62,715 nucleotides of DNA from Flavicella sp. (GTDB taxonomy: Bacteria > Bacteroidota > Bacteroidia > Flavobacteriales > Flavobacteriaceae). The notes under the pieces are model-generated. The model was not told the DNA's origin and searched no databases. It saw nothing but the letters and a program-made list of their open reading frames with translations. Each line of letters starts with the position of its first letter. Position 1 is the first letter of the stretch. Shown here piece after piece: positions 41,860-52,261 of the stretch. Made by a program: the position numbers and the translations under genes. The stretch is taken from positions 1 through 62,715 of the forward strand of contig NZ_JAQWGB010000165.1 of the NCBI RefSeq assembly GCF_029238425.1. Direction: 5' to 3'.

Positions 41860-44800
41860 ATGGCATCTAACAAAAAATACTGGAAAAGTGTTGAAGAACT
41901 AAACGAAAATAGTTCGATTGTTGCTAAGCTTGAAGAAAAGGAGTTTGTTTCAGAAATGAGTGCAGATGAATTTTTAGGAGATAAAGAGAGTTTAGAAGAA
42001 TCTTCTACTTCTCGTCGTGACTTTTTAAAATATGTTGGATTTTCAACTGCTGCTGCTTCGCTTGCTGCTTGTGAAGGTCCCGTTAGAAAATCAATTCCTT
42101 ATGTTGTAAAACCGGAAGAGATCACACCTGGAATCGCAAATTATTATGCGAGTACTATTGCTGATGGTTACGATTTTGCAAATGTTTTAGTGAAAACTAG
42201 AGAAGGAAGACCAATTCTTATCAAGCCAAACAAATTGGCAAATGGAACTACGAATGCAAGAGTACAGGCTTCTGTACTTTCTTTGTATGATAGTTTACGT
42301 TTAAAAGGACCTAAAGTAAATGGAAACGATTCTTCATGGTCTGATGTTAATGCACAAGTTAAATCTACATTGGCTGAATTAAAAGCCTCTGGAGAAAAAG
42401 TTGTTTTATTGACGGGTACTTTAGCAAGTCCATCTACAGAGAAATTGATAGCTGATTTTACTGCTGTAAACGGAAACGTGGAGCATGTTCAGTATGATGC
42501 AATGTCTGAGTCTACTGCTTTGGATGCGTTTGAAGAAGTATACGGAAAAAGAGCATTACCTAATTATGATTTTTCTGAAGCAAAAACTATTGTTGCTATC
42601 GGTGCAGATTTCTTAGGAGATTGGCAAGGTGGTGGTTTTGAGAAAAGCTATACAGAGGGTAGAAATGTTGAGGCAGGAAAAATGTCTCGTCATATTCAGG
42701 TAGAATCAAATATGTCTTTGACAGGTTCTAATGCTGATAAAAGAATTGTAGTAAAACCATCAGAGCAGATTTATGCTTTGATCAATTTATATAATGCTGT
42801 AACTGGTGAAAGCTTAACTTCTAAAACAACCTCTAAAGATGGTGCTGTTTTGAAAGCTGCGAAGCAATTAAAAGCTGCTGGAAAGCATGGAGTTGTAGTT
42901 ACAGGAATTCAAAATAAAAATGCTCAATTAATTGCATTGGCATTAAATCAATACTTACAAAGTGAGGTTATTGATACTGCTGCGGTAAAGTATACAAGAC
43001 AAGGTTCTGACGTTGCTGTAGACTTATTAATCGCAGAAATGAATGCTGGTAAAATTGGTGCAGTTATAACTTATAATACAAATCCAGTTTACACATTAGC
43101 AAATAGTGCTGCTTTTGTAAAAGGATTGAAAAAAGTAAAACTCTCAGTTGCTTTTGCTTCTAGCGAAGACGAAACTGCAAGTGTTGCACAATATGCATTG
43201 CCAACTCCTCATTATTTAGAGGCTTGGGGTGATGTTCAAATTCAAGAAGGATCTTACAGTTTGACACAACCTACTGTAAATCCATTATTTGATACAAAAC
43301 AATTTCAAGACTGTTTGTTAGCATGGTCTGGTAGTGAGCAATCTTACTATGATTATTTAACAAATGTTTGGAATGCAGATATCTTAGGAGGTACTTCATG
43401 GAATCAAGCATTGCATGATGGAATTTATTCTAAGGAAGTAAGTGCATTAAAAGGAAATAGTATTGATGTGGCGAAAGCTGCAAAAGCATTAAAATCTTCT
43501 GTTCAAACAGGAGCATTTGAATTGACTTTATTTGCTTCTACTGCAATAGGTGATGGTCAACTAGCAAACAACCCTTGGTTGCAAGAGTTACCAGATCCAT
43601 TAACAAGAGCATCTTGGGATAACTACTTATTGATTTCTCAAGCAGATGCTGATGCTCAAGGGTTCACAAACCCAATTAGAGATAATGGTGCTATTGACGG
43701 TCAATATGCAAATGTTACTGTAAATGGTGTTGTTGTTGAAAATGTACCAGTATTAATTCAACCTGGTCAAGCTAAAGGTTCTTTAGGTTTGTCTGTTGGA
43801 TATGGTAAAACAAAAGCAATGAAATCTGAAATGCAGGTAGGTGTAAATGCTTATGCTTTTTCTGCTGATAATAAAAATGTTCAGATAGCAACAATTGAAA
43901 ATGTTGGTGGTACTCACAAATTTGCTTGTGAGCAGTTACAACATACAATTGCTGGTAGATATGAAATATTAAAAGAAGTATCATTTAAAGATTATAGCAA
44001 TACAGATTTAGATCCAAAGGAATCTTGGAATCAGGTTACGAAAGTATCTTTAAAGCACGAAGAGGTAGAAGTAAATAGTGTAGATTTATGGGACGATCAA
44101 GATCGTAGTATAGGACATCACTTTAACCTTTCTATTGATTTAGGTTCATGTACTGGATGTGGAGCCTGTGTTGTTGCATGTCACGCTGAAAATAATGTAC
44201 CAGTAGTTGGTAAGCATGAAGTACGTGTAGGTAGAGATATGCACTGGTTGCGTATCGATAGATATTATTCTTCTGAATTGGATGCTGATTCTGCAGAGAG
44301 AGAAGAAAACATAAATTCTACTTCTGATGAAGTTGATACTTATTATGCTTTAGAAGCTCCTGCTGAAAATCCACAAGTATCTTTCCAACCAGTAATGTGT
44401 CAGCACTGTAACCATGCTCCATGTGAGACGGTTTGTCCAGTAGCTGCGACATCTCATGGTCGTCAAGGTCAAAATCAAATGGCATACAACAGATGTGTTG
44501 GTACAAGATATTGTGCAAACAACTGTCCTTATAGAGTGCGTCGTTTTAACTGGTTCAAATACAATGAGAATTCTGAGTTCGATTTCAATATGAATGACGA
44601 ATATGGAAAAATGGTATTGAATCCTGATGTTGTTGTTCGTTCTAGAGGGGTTATGGAAAAATGTTCTTTCTGTATCCAGTCTACGCAAGCGGTTATTTTA
44701 AATGCTAAGAAAGAAGGTAGAAAAGTTGCTCCGGGTGAATTTAACGATGCAGTAGCATGTTCTTCAGCTTGTACAACTGGTTCTTTAGTATTTGGTGATG

Positions 44801-44928
44801 TAAATGAGTCGGAAGACGCAATCCTTGCTAAGAAAGAAGATAAAAGAGCTTACCGTTTGTTAGAGGCTATTGGAACTGATAATAATGTACTTTACCAAGT
44901 GAAGGTAAGAAACACGGAAGAAGCATAA
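41860..44928 (+). CDS. actB: Alternative complex III subunit B, iron-sulfur/molybdopterin-fold protein
   Basis: The 1022-residue protein has an internal Tat-like motif (SRRDFLKYVGF, 51-61) followed by SLAAC, suggesting Tat export and lipidation. The first two thirds match the molybdopterin oxidoreductase fold, which in ActB holds no molybdenum. The C-terminal third has four ferredoxin-type cysteine clusters: CTGCGACVVAC, CQHCNHAPCETVCP, CVGTRYCANNCP and CSFC/CSSAC. It is the large peripheral electron-transfer subunit, 35 bases after actA. Confidence 0.93.
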   Translation: MASNKKYWKSVEELNENSSIVAKLEEKEFVSEMSADEFLGDKESLEESSTSRRDFLKYVGFSTAAASLAACEGPVRKSIPYVVKPEEITPGIANYYASTIADGYDFANVLVKTREGRPILIKPNKLANGTTNARVQASVLSLYDSLRLKGPKVNGNDSSWSDVNAQVKSTLAELKASGEKVVLLTGTLASPSTEKLIADFTAVNGNVEHVQYDAMSESTALDAFEEVYGKRALPNYDFSEAKTIVAIGADFLGDWQGGGFEKSYTEGRNVEAGKMSRHIQVESNMSLTGSNADKRIVVKPSEQIYALINLYNAVTGESLTSKTTSKDGAVLKAAKQLKAAGKHGVVVTGIQNKNAQLIALALNQYLQSEVIDTAAVKYTRQGSDVAVDLLIAEMNAGKIGAVITYNTNPVYTLANSAAFVKGLKKVKLSVAFASSEDETASVAQYALPTPHYLEAWGDVQIQEGSYSLTQPTVNPLFDTKQFQDCLLAWSGSEQSYYDYLTNVWNADILGGTSWNQALHDGIYSKEVSALKGNSIDVAKAAKALKSSVQTGAFELTLFASTAIGDGQLANNPWLQELPDPLTRASWDNYLLISQADADAQGFTNPIRDNGAIDGQYANVTVNGVVVENVPVLIQPGQAKGSLGLSVGYGKTKAMKSEMQVGVNAYAFSADNKNVQIATIENVGGTHKFACEQLQHTIAGRYEILKEVSFKDYSNTDLDPKESWNQVTKVSLKHEEVEVNSVDLWDDQDRSIGHHFNLSIDLGSCTGCGACVVACHAENNVPVVGKHEVRVGRDMHWLRIDRYYSSELDADSAEREENINSTSDEVDTYYALEAPAENPQVSFQPVMCQHCNHAPCETVCPVAATSHGRQGQNQMAYNRCVGTRYCANNCPYRVRRFNWFKYNENSEFDFNMNDEYGKMVLNPDVVVRSRGVMEKCSFCIQSTQAVILNAKKEGRKVAPGEFNDAVACSSACTTGSLVFGDVNESEDAILAKKEDKRAYRLLEAIGTDNNVLYQVKVRNTEEA

Positions 44929-44959
44929 ACTAAATTAATTAAGAAACAATATATAAATT

Positions 44960-46357
44960 ATGTCGTCTCATTACGAAGCACCTATTAGAGAACCATTAGT
45001 ATTAGGGGATAAAAGTTACCACGATATTACGGTTGATATTGCTAAGCCTATTGAAGGGAAAGCAAATAAAAATTGGTACATAGCATTTACAATTTCATTA
45101 ATTGCCTTTTTGTGGGGTATAGGGTGTATTACCTATACTATCGGAACAGGTATTGGAGTATGGGGATTGAACAAGAACATTGGATGGGCTTGGGATATTA
45201 CTAACTTCGTTTGGTGGGTAGGTATTGGTCACGCCGGTACATTGATCTCAGCAGTATTATTATTATTCCGTCAAAGATGGAGAATGGCTATTAACCGTTC
45301 TGCGGAGGCTATGACAATCTTTGCGGTATTCCAAGCAGGTTTGTTTCCATTAATTCACATGGGTCGTCCATGGAATGGATACTGGGTATTACCAATTCCA
45401 AATCAATTTGGATCTTTATGGGTAAACTTTAACTCACCGTTGCTTTGGGATGTATTTGCAATTTCTACGTATTTATCGGTTTCATTAGTGTTCTGGTGGA
45501 CAGGTTTACTTCCAGATTTTGCAATGTTAAGAGATAGAGCAGTAAAGCCTTTCCAAAAGAAAATTTATGCTTTGTTAAGTTTCGGATGGTCTGGTAGAGC
45601 AAAAGATTGGCAACGTTTTGAAGAAGTTTCTTTGGTGTTAGCTGGTTTAGCAACTCCTTTAGTACTTTCAGTACATACAATTGTATCTATGGATTTCGCC
45701 ACTTCTATCAACCCGGGTTGGCACTCAACAATTTTTCCTCCATACTTCGTTGCTGGGGCAATCTTCTCTGGATTCGCAATGGTACAAACGTTGTTAGGAA
45801 TTATGAGAAAAGTTACAAACTTAGAAAACTACATTACACGTTTACACGTTGAATACATGAACTTCGTTATTATGTTAACGGGTGGTATTGTTGCTGTGGC
45901 GTATGCTTCTGAGTTTTTTATTGCTTGGTATACAGGTTCTCCTTATGAAAACTTTACATACATGTCTGTCGGTGCAGCAACTGGTGCATACGGTTGGGCA
46001 TTCTGGTCATTGATTTTATTCAACATTTTGATCCCTCAGTTATTGTGGGTAAGAAAGTTTAGAAGAAGTTTTATCGCTTCATTCTTAATCTCTATTGCTA
46101 TTAATATTGGAATGTGGTTTGAGCGTTTTGACATTATTGCGATTGTATTAAGTAAAGGACATTTACCATCTGCATGGACTCGTTTTGAGCCTACATTTGT
46201 AGATATAGGTATTTTCATTGGAACAATAGGATTCTTTGGAGTATTATTTTTATTATATGCTAGAACATTCCCAGTAATTGCTCAAGCAGAGGTAAAATCT
46301 ATTTTGAAGGTATCAGGAGAAAATTATAAAAAATTAAGAGACGGAAATCATGAGTAA
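44960..46357 (+). CDS. actC: Alternative complex III subunit C, NrfD-like quinol-binding membrane protein
   Basis: The 465-residue protein has about ten membrane helices with NrfD/PsrC features (GWAWDITNFVWWVGIGHAGTLISAVLLLFRQRWR). This is the likely quinol oxidation site of the complex. The stop overlaps the actD start by 8 bases (ATGAGTAA), indicating translational coupling. Confidence 0.93.
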   Translation: MSSHYEAPIREPLVLGDKSYHDITVDIAKPIEGKANKNWYIAFTISLIAFLWGIGCITYTIGTGIGVWGLNKNIGWAWDITNFVWWVGIGHAGTLISAVLLLFRQRWRMAINRSAEAMTIFAVFQAGLFPLIHMGRPWNGYWVLPIPNQFGSLWVNFNSPLLWDVFAISTYLSVSLVFWWTGLLPDFAMLRDRAVKPFQKKIYALLSFGWSGRAKDWQRFEEVSLVLAGLATPLVLSVHTIVSMDFATSINPGWHSTIFPPYFVAGAIFSGFAMVQTLLGIMRKVTNLENYITRLHVEYMNFVIMLTGGIVAVAYASEFFIAWYTGSPYENFTYMSVGAATGAYGWAFWSLILFNILIPQLLWVRKFRRSFIASFLISIAINIGMWFERFDIIAIVLSKGHLPSAWTRFEPTFVDIGIFIGTIGFFGVLFLLYARTFPVIAQAEVKSILKVSGENYKKLRDGNHE

Positions 46358-46874
46358 TAAAGTAATACACGCCTTATATAATGATGATGACATCCTGATG
46401 GATGCCGTTAAGACAGTAAAAGAAAAACACATTCATATTGAGGATGTCTTTACACCTTTCCCAGTTCACGGATTGGATAAGGCTATGGGATTGCCTCATA
46501 CAAAACTAGCTATAACGGCTTTCTTATATGGATTGACTGGTTTGGGTTTTGCAATTTGGATGACGAACTATATGATGATTCAGGATTGGCCACAAGATAT
46601 TGGTGGTAAACCTAACTTTAGTTGGTTTTTAAACATGCCTGCTTTCGTGCCAATCATGTTTGAATTGACAGTGTTTTTCGCAGCCCATTTAATGGTGATT
46701 ACATTTTACATGAGAAGTAGAATTTGGCCATTTAAAGCAGCAGAGAATCCTGATGTAAGAACGACAGATGACCATTTTTTAATGGAAATCGCTATTCATG
46801 ATAACGAAGATGAATTAAAGTCTTTGTTGAATGAAACAGGTGCAGTTGAAATTAACGTAATTGAAAAGCAATAA
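46350..46874 (+). CDS. actD: Alternative complex III subunit D (DUF3341)
   Basis: The 174-residue protein has an N-terminal alpha/beta region (ALYNDDDILMDAVKTVKEK, EDVFTPFPVHGLDKAMG) and two membrane helices (about 55-75 and 100-125). This is the usual ActD layout. It overlaps actC and is followed within a few bases by actE. Confidence 0.92.
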   Translation: MSNKVIHALYNDDDILMDAVKTVKEKHIHIEDVFTPFPVHGLDKAMGLPHTKLAITAFLYGLTGLGFAIWMTNYMMIQDWPQDIGGKPNFSWFLNMPAFVPIMFELTVFFAAHLMVITFYMRSRIWPFKAAENPDVRTTDDHFLMEIAIHDNEDELKSLLNETGAVEINVIEKQ

Positions 46875-46878
46875 GGAG

Positions 46879-47433
46879 ATGAGAAATACGATCACTAAAA
46901 TAGCAGCAATTTTATTTGTCGCAATCGCGTTTACTTCATGTAATGATAAAACGAAGCCACAAGTTCAGTTCATGCCAGATATGTATACTTCTGTAGCTTA
47001 TGAACCTTATGGTGTGAATACTGCGTTTGCAAATGGAATGGATTCTCAATCACCGGTTGAAGGAACTATTGCGAGAGGTCAAGTACCTTATGATTATCCT
47101 AATTCTAATGAAGGATATGATGCAGCAAAGAACGAATTAAAATCTCCATTAACTGAGTACACTAAGAACAGTGAAAAAGGGAAAGCGTTATACGGAATCT
47201 ATTGTGCAGTATGTCATGGTAAAAAAGGTGACGGTCAAGGGGATTTAGTAAAGAGAGAAAAGTTTTTAGGAATACCTAATTACAAAGACAGAGATATTAC
47301 AGAAGGTAGTATTTATCACGTAATTATGTACGGAAGAAACTTAATGGGATCACATGCTTCTCAATTGACGGGAGAAGAGCGTTGGCAAGTTGTGAACCAT
47401 GTTCAAAAATTAAGAAACGATTTATTAAAATAA
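46879..47433 (+). CDS. actE: Alternative complex III subunit E, monohaem cytochrome c lipoprotein
   Basis: I take ATG at 46879 (184 residues) over an upstream TTG inside actD, because a lipoprotein signal (FVAIAFTSC) follows directly. One haem motif, CAVCHGKKGDG, lies at about residue 110-120, with a Met ligand region (YGRNLMGSHASQL) further on. ActE is a peripheral cytochrome of the complex. It lies 4 bases after the actD stop. Confidence 0.92.
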   Translation: MRNTITKIAAILFVAIAFTSCNDKTKPQVQFMPDMYTSVAYEPYGVNTAFANGMDSQSPVEGTIARGQVPYDYPNSNEGYDAAKNELKSPLTEYTKNSEKGKALYGIYCAVCHGKKGDGQGDLVKREKFLGIPNYKDRDITEGSIYHVIMYGRNLMGSHASQLTGEERWQVVNHVQKLRNDLLK

Positions 47434-47461
47434 TCTTTAATAAAGATTGAATTCGAATTAT

Positions 47462-48883
47462 ATGTATCAGTTTTCAGGAAAATTAAAAACAATTGCATTG
47501 GCATTAATGGTTATAGGAGCTGTGGGAGTGATCTCAGGTTTCTTGTCAACGCCTAGTTCAATTGAAGAAGTAAAAGAGCACTTGCATCATGCAGAAAATG
47601 CTCATGGTTCTCACGGTAAAGCGCATCATGCTGAAGCAGATGCTCATGTAGAACATCATGCAGAAGCAGCTCATGACGCTCATGGTCATGCAGAAGCGCA
47701 TCATGATACTCACGGTGAAGCTCATGAAGAAGTGACAGCACATGGTGAGGAAGATCATGGAGATAGCCATGCAGAACATGTATATCATCAATTAAAGAAC
47801 AGACCTTGGGCGGCATTTTACGTAGCTTGTTTGTTTTTCTTTGGAGTAACACTTTTAGTATTGGCTTTCAATGCAATTCAAAGAGTAGCTCAAGCAGGTT
47901 GGTCAATTGTTCTTTTTAGAGTTATGGAAGGAATCACAGGAAATTTGTTACCTGTAACAATGATTTTATTAGTAATCTTATTATTAGGATCTGCTCATGT
48001 ACATCACTTGTTTGTTTGGATGGCTCCAGGAACGGTAGATCCAACGGCAGCGAATTATGATGCCATTATTGATGGAAAAAGCTGGTGGTTGAACGTACCA
48101 GGTTGGACAATCAGATCTATTGTATATATCGTAGGATGGAACTTATACCGTCATTTGTCTAGAAAAGCTTCTTTAGCTGAAGACAATGAAACGAATTTAG
48201 TTAGTTATAAGAAAAATTTTAAAATGTCTGTGGCATTTTTAGGATTCTTCTTATTCACTGAATCTATGATGTCTTGGGATTGGATTATGTCTTTAGACCC
48301 TCACTGGTTTAGTACATTATTTGGATGGTACGTGTTGGCTACTTTCTTAGTATCTGCAATAACTGTAATTGCTATGGTTACTGTGTACTTAAAATCAAAA
48401 GGACATTTAGAATATGTTAACAATAGTCATATTCATGATTTAGCTAAATTTATGTTTGGTTTCAGTATTTTCTGGACATACTTATGGTTCTCTCAATTTA
48501 TGTTAATTTGGTATGCTGATATGCCTGAGGAAACAACTTATTTTGTTCAAAGATTTGAAGAATACAAGTTGCCTTTCTTAATGATGATTCCTATGAACTT
48601 CATTTTCCCAATCTTATTGTTAATCAACAGTGATTACAAAAGAATTCCAAACTTTGTGATTGGAGCTGGGGTTGTAGTATTATTAGGTCATTATACAGAT
48701 GTTTTTATCATGGTAATGCCAGCGACTGTTGGAGGAGAGTGGTTCTTCGGAATTCCTGAAATCAGTGCAATATTATTCTTTTTAGGATTGTTTATATACG
48801 CAGTATTCTCAACAATTGCTAAAGCACCTTTATTAGCTAAAGGAAATCCTTTCTTACATGAAAGTGAAACTTTCCATTACTAA
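47462..48883 (+). CDS. actF: Alternative complex III subunit F, NrfD-like, with a His-rich loop
   Basis: ATG at 47462 gives 473 residues, preferred over an upstream TTG. After the first membrane helix (about 10-28), residues about 42-108 are extremely His/Ala/Glu/Asp-rich (for example HHAEADAHVEHHAEAAHDAH). About nine further helices follow, as in ActC/NrfD (LFVWMAPG, SMMSWDWIMSLDPHWFSTLFGWYV). The His-rich loop is not part of the core fold and probably binds metal ions. ActF is the second membrane core subunit. Confidence 0.92.
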   Translation: MYQFSGKLKTIALALMVIGAVGVISGFLSTPSSIEEVKEHLHHAENAHGSHGKAHHAEADAHVEHHAEAAHDAHGHAEAHHDTHGEAHEEVTAHGEEDHGDSHAEHVYHQLKNRPWAAFYVACLFFFGVTLLVLAFNAIQRVAQAGWSIVLFRVMEGITGNLLPVTMILLVILLLGSAHVHHLFVWMAPGTVDPTAANYDAIIDGKSWWLNVPGWTIRSIVYIVGWNLYRHLSRKASLAEDNETNLVSYKKNFKMSVAFLGFFLFTESMMSWDWIMSLDPHWFSTLFGWYVLATFLVSAITVIAMVTVYLKSKGHLEYVNNSHIHDLAKFMFGFSIFWTYLWFSQFMLIWYADMPEETTYFVQRFEEYKLPFLMMIPMNFIFPILLLINSDYKRIPNFVIGAGVVVLLGHYTDVFIMVMPATVGGEWFFGIPEISAILFFLGLFIYAVFSTIAKAPLLAKGNPFLHESETFHY

Positions 48884-48919
48884 TATATATTAAATAATAA
48901 TTATAAATAAATAGAACAT

Positions 48920-49987
48920 ATGCTAGCTTTATTTTACATCTTTTTAGCTGTTGCAGTAGCCCTAGGGATTTGGCAAGTGAATAGATTGACAAGTTACGGG
49001 AAGGTAATTTTAAGAAATGATAAAAACGAGGAAGTTACGGCGATTTCAAAATTAGAAGAAAACCCGTTAGCGACTGAAAAGGATAATGATTTACACGGGA
49101 AGCTATTTTTAGTTTTCCTTATAGGTTTCTACATTTTAATGGCATACTGCTTATTCTTTTTGAATGATTTGATGTTGCCTGAATCAGCTTCTATTGAAGG
49201 TGAGAATGATGATAACTTATTCTTGATTTCTTTCGTAATGATTGGAATAGTTCAATTTGCGACTCAGGGATTGTTGTTTTACTTCGCGTATAAATACAGA
49301 GGTATCAATAATAGAAAAGCGTTGTTCTATGCTGATAGCCATAAATTAGAATTGATTTGGACAACAGTTCCAGCAATCGCATTGACATTGTTAATTGGAT
49401 ACGGATTGTATACTTGGAACGATGTAATGGATTTATCTGATGCTGAAGATCCGATTGTGATTGAAGTGTATGCACAGCAGTTTAACTGGCAAGCTAGATA
49501 TGCAGGAGCTGATAATACATTAGGTCGTGGTAACGTAAGAAACATTAAGGGAATTAACACTATGGGTGTTGACATGACGGATGCAAATTCTGCTGATGAT
49601 ATTCCTGTAAGAGAATTACACTTACCTAAAGGAAGAAAGGTTGTGTTTAAATTCCGTTCTCAAGATGTATTGCACTCTGCTTACATGCCTCACTTTAGAG
49701 CTCAAATGAACTGTGTTCCTGGGATGGTAACTGAATTTGGATTTACTCCTAAATTTACTACTGAGGAAATGAGAGTTCAAGAAGAGACAGTTCGTAAAGT
49801 AGCGAGAGTAAATAAAGTAAGAAAAGAGAAAGGTGAAGATCCTTATGAGTTTGATTACTTATTGTTATGTAATAAAATTTGTGGAGCATCTCACTATAAC
49901 ATGCAAATGAAAATTGTTGTTGAAGAAGAGGCTGATTTTTACAGCTGGTTGAAACAACAAAAAACAATCGCAGAAGTAGTTAAATAA
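48920..49987 (+). CDS. coxB: Cytochrome c oxidase subunit II (CuA)
   Basis: The 355-residue protein has membrane helices near the N-terminus (1-19), at about 58-75 and 90-115, then a periplasmic cupredoxin domain. The CuA site is complete: HSAYMPHFRAQMNCVPG upstream and CNKICGASHYNM. A loop between about 230 and 265 (VDMTDANSADD..., GRKVVFKFRSQDV) is longer than in short homologues. It takes electrons from cytochrome c and passes them to subunit I. It lies 36 bases after actF in the same run. Confidence 0.95.
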   Translation: MLALFYIFLAVAVALGIWQVNRLTSYGKVILRNDKNEEVTAISKLEENPLATEKDNDLHGKLFLVFLIGFYILMAYCLFFLNDLMLPESASIEGENDDNLFLISFVMIGIVQFATQGLLFYFAYKYRGINNRKALFYADSHKLELIWTTVPAIALTLLIGYGLYTWNDVMDLSDAEDPIVIEVYAQQFNWQARYAGADNTLGRGNVRNIKGINTMGVDMTDANSADDIPVRELHLPKGRKVVFKFRSQDVLHSAYMPHFRAQMNCVPGMVTEFGFTPKFTTEEMRVQEETVRKVARVNKVRKEKGEDPYEFDYLLLCNKICGASHYNMQMKIVVEEEADFYSWLKQQKTIAEVVK

Positions 49988-50046
49988 GGATAATTAAAGA
50001 ATAAACATTTTCTTTCCCTTAGGGGATAAAAAAAATAAATTATATT

Positions 50047-51798
50047 ATGTCAGAACATCATCATAAAGAAACTTTTGTAACTAAATACATCTTTAGTCAA
50101 GATCACAAAATGATTTCTAAGCAGTTCTTGATTACCGGTATTATTATGGGTGTAATCGGAGTTCTTATGTCTATGTTATTCCGTTTGCAAATTGCATGGC
50201 CGGAGCATTCGTTTTCAATTGTAGAAGCTTTTTTAGGACACCATCAAACGGATGGAGTAATGGATCCTGATATGTATTTAGCATTGGTAACAATTCATGG
50301 TACAATCATGGTTTTCTTTGTGTTAACGGCTGGATTGAGTGGAACTTTTAGTAATCTTTTGATTCCTTTGCAAATTGGAGCACGTGATATGGCTTCTGGA
50401 TTCATGAACATGATCTCATACTGGATGTTCTTTATTTCTAGTGTAATCATGGTGATTTCGTTGTTTGTTGAGGCTGGACCTGCATCTGCTGGTTGGACTA
50501 TTTATCCTCCGTTATCTGCCTTGCCACAAGCAATTCCTGGTTCAGGAATGGGGATGACTTTATGGTTAGTTTCTATGGCGATATTCGTAGCATCATCATT
50601 AATTGGTTCTTTGAATTATATCGTTACGATTTTAAATTTAAGAACAAAAGGAATGAAAATGACAAGATTGCCACTTACAATGTGGGCTTTCTTTATCACG
50701 GCAATTATTGGTGTGGTTTCTTTCCCTGTATTATTATCGGCAGCTCTATTGTTGATTTTTGATAGAAGTTTTGGTACTTCGTTTTACTTATCTGATATTT
50801 TTATCAGTGGTGAAGTATTACACTATCAAGGTGGATCTCCAGTATTGTTTGAGCATTTGTTCTGGTTCTTAGGACACCCTGAGGTGTATATTGTATTATT
50901 GCCTGCATTAGGAATAACCTCTGAAGTTATAGCAACCAACTCACGTAAGCCTATTTTTGGTTATCGTGCAATGATTGGTTCTATTATGGCAATCGCATTC
51001 TTGTCGACAATCGTATGGGGTCACCATATGTTTATCTCTGGAATGAATCCATTCCTAGGTTCTGTATTTACATTTACAACGTTGTTGATTGCAATCCCAT
51101 CTGCTGTAAAAGCGTTTAATTATATAACAACGCTATGGAAGGGTAACCTTCAAATGAATCCAGCTATGTTGTTTTCAATTGGACTAGTTTCTACATTTAT
51201 TACAGGAGGTTTAACAGGTATTGTTTTAGGAGATAGTGCGTTGGATATTAATGTACACGATACATATTTTGTTGTGGCGCATTTCCACTTAGTAATGGGT
51301 GTATCCGCTATTTATGGAATGTATGCTGGTGTGTATCACTGGTTCCCAAAGATGTACGGTAAGATGATGGACAAAACATTAGGATATTGGCATTTCTGGA
51401 TTACTGCAATAGCGGCATATGGAGTGTTTTTCCCAATGCATTTTATTGGATTAGCGGGGCTACCTCGTAGATATTATACGAATACTGCATTTCCATTATT
51501 TGATGATTTATCAGATGTAAATGTTGTGATAACTATTTTCGCATTGATCGGTGGTATTGGACAAATTATTTTCTTGGTAAACTTCTTTATGAGTATCTAC
51601 AAAGGAAAAACTGCAGTGCAGAACCCTTGGAGATCTACAACATTAGAATGGACTACTCCTGTGGAGGGGATTCATGGTAACTGGCCAGGTAAAATCCCTT
51701 CAGTTGAGCGTTGGGCTTATGATTATAGTAAGCCAGGACACGATGAAGATTTCGTTATGCAAGATGTGCCATTAAAAGATGGAGAAGAAGAATCTTAA
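50047..51798 (+). CDS. coxA: Cytochrome c oxidase subunit I
   Basis: The 583-residue protein has twelve or more membrane helices and the haem-copper oxidase ligands: TIHGTIMVFF (haem a His), HPEVYIVLLPALG (CuB His and Tyr), GHHMF (CuB His pair) and DTYFVVAHFHLVM (haem a3/a His). HPEVY with the cross-linked Tyr indicates an A-type oxidase. It ends the act-cox operon at a terminator. It reduces oxygen and pumps protons. Confidence 0.97.
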   Translation: MSEHHHKETFVTKYIFSQDHKMISKQFLITGIIMGVIGVLMSMLFRLQIAWPEHSFSIVEAFLGHHQTDGVMDPDMYLALVTIHGTIMVFFVLTAGLSGTFSNLLIPLQIGARDMASGFMNMISYWMFFISSVIMVISLFVEAGPASAGWTIYPPLSALPQAIPGSGMGMTLWLVSMAIFVASSLIGSLNYIVTILNLRTKGMKMTRLPLTMWAFFITAIIGVVSFPVLLSAALLLIFDRSFGTSFYLSDIFISGEVLHYQGGSPVLFEHLFWFLGHPEVYIVLLPALGITSEVIATNSRKPIFGYRAMIGSIMAIAFLSTIVWGHHMFISGMNPFLGSVFTFTTLLIAIPSAVKAFNYITTLWKGNLQMNPAMLFSIGLVSTFITGGLTGIVLGDSALDINVHDTYFVVAHFHLVMGVSAIYGMYAGVYHWFPKMYGKMMDKTLGYWHFWITAIAAYGVFFPMHFIGLAGLPRRYYTNTAFPLFDDLSDVNVVITIFALIGGIGQIIFLVNFFMSIYKGKTAVQNPWRSTTLEWTTPVEGIHGNWPGKIPSVERWAYDYSKPGHDEDFVMQDVPLKDGEEES

Positions 51799-51820
51799 TT
51801 GATTTGAAAATTTATATTAT

Positions 51821-51851
51821 AAGCCTTTCTAATTTAGAAAGGCTTTTTTAT
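51821..51851 (+). terminator. Terminator of the act-cox operon
   Basis: AAGCCTTTCT and AGAAAGGCTT arms around a short loop are followed by TTTTT. Confidence 0.85.
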
Positions 51852-51885
51852 TTTAGTATTTGTACATATTTTAATCGAAGCAATT

Positions 51886-52224
51886 ATGAAACTAGTAAAA
51901 ACAAAATTATTACCAGAGTTAGGAGTTAGCCATAATGAAGATATTAAAAAAAAAGTTTTCTTAGGCAATAATATAGTACCTCAATTGATGATGTTTGGTT
52001 CTGCTATTTTTAAACCGGGTCAGTTTGTGGAACGACACAAGCATGATTCTATGTATGAAGTGTTTTTCATACAATTCGGTAAGGTAGATTTTGTAGTGGA
52101 TGGAGTTAAACATACGCTTGAATCAGGTGATTGCATGACTATAGAACAGGGTGAATGGCATGAACAAATTAACTGTTATGATGAAAACGTTTCTTGGCTA
52201 TATTTTGGAGTAGCAACAGATTGA
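51886..52224 (+). CDS. Small single-domain cupin protein
   Basis: The 112-residue protein has both cupin motifs: HKHDSMYEVFFIQFG (metal His-His-Glu) and GDCMTIEQGEWHEQ (second His). There is no signal peptide, so it is cytoplasmic. Small cupins of this type bind metals and act as sugar-binding, isomerase or sensor domains; the substrate here is unknown. It stands alone downstream of the oxidase terminator. Confidence 0.8.
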   Translation: MKLVKTKLLPELGVSHNEDIKKKVFLGNNIVPQLMMFGSAIFKPGQFVERHKHDSMYEVFFIQFGKVDFVVDGVKHTLESGDCMTIEQGEWHEQINCYDENVSWLYFGVATD

Positions 52225-52261
52225 ATGGTGTGCTGTGGAAAATAGGGATATTCAATTATCG

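Noticed and set aside
47553-47852. Antisense frames rich in His/Leu/Met opposite actF
   Set aside because: They mirror the His-rich codons of the true gene and have no signal, promoter or domain.
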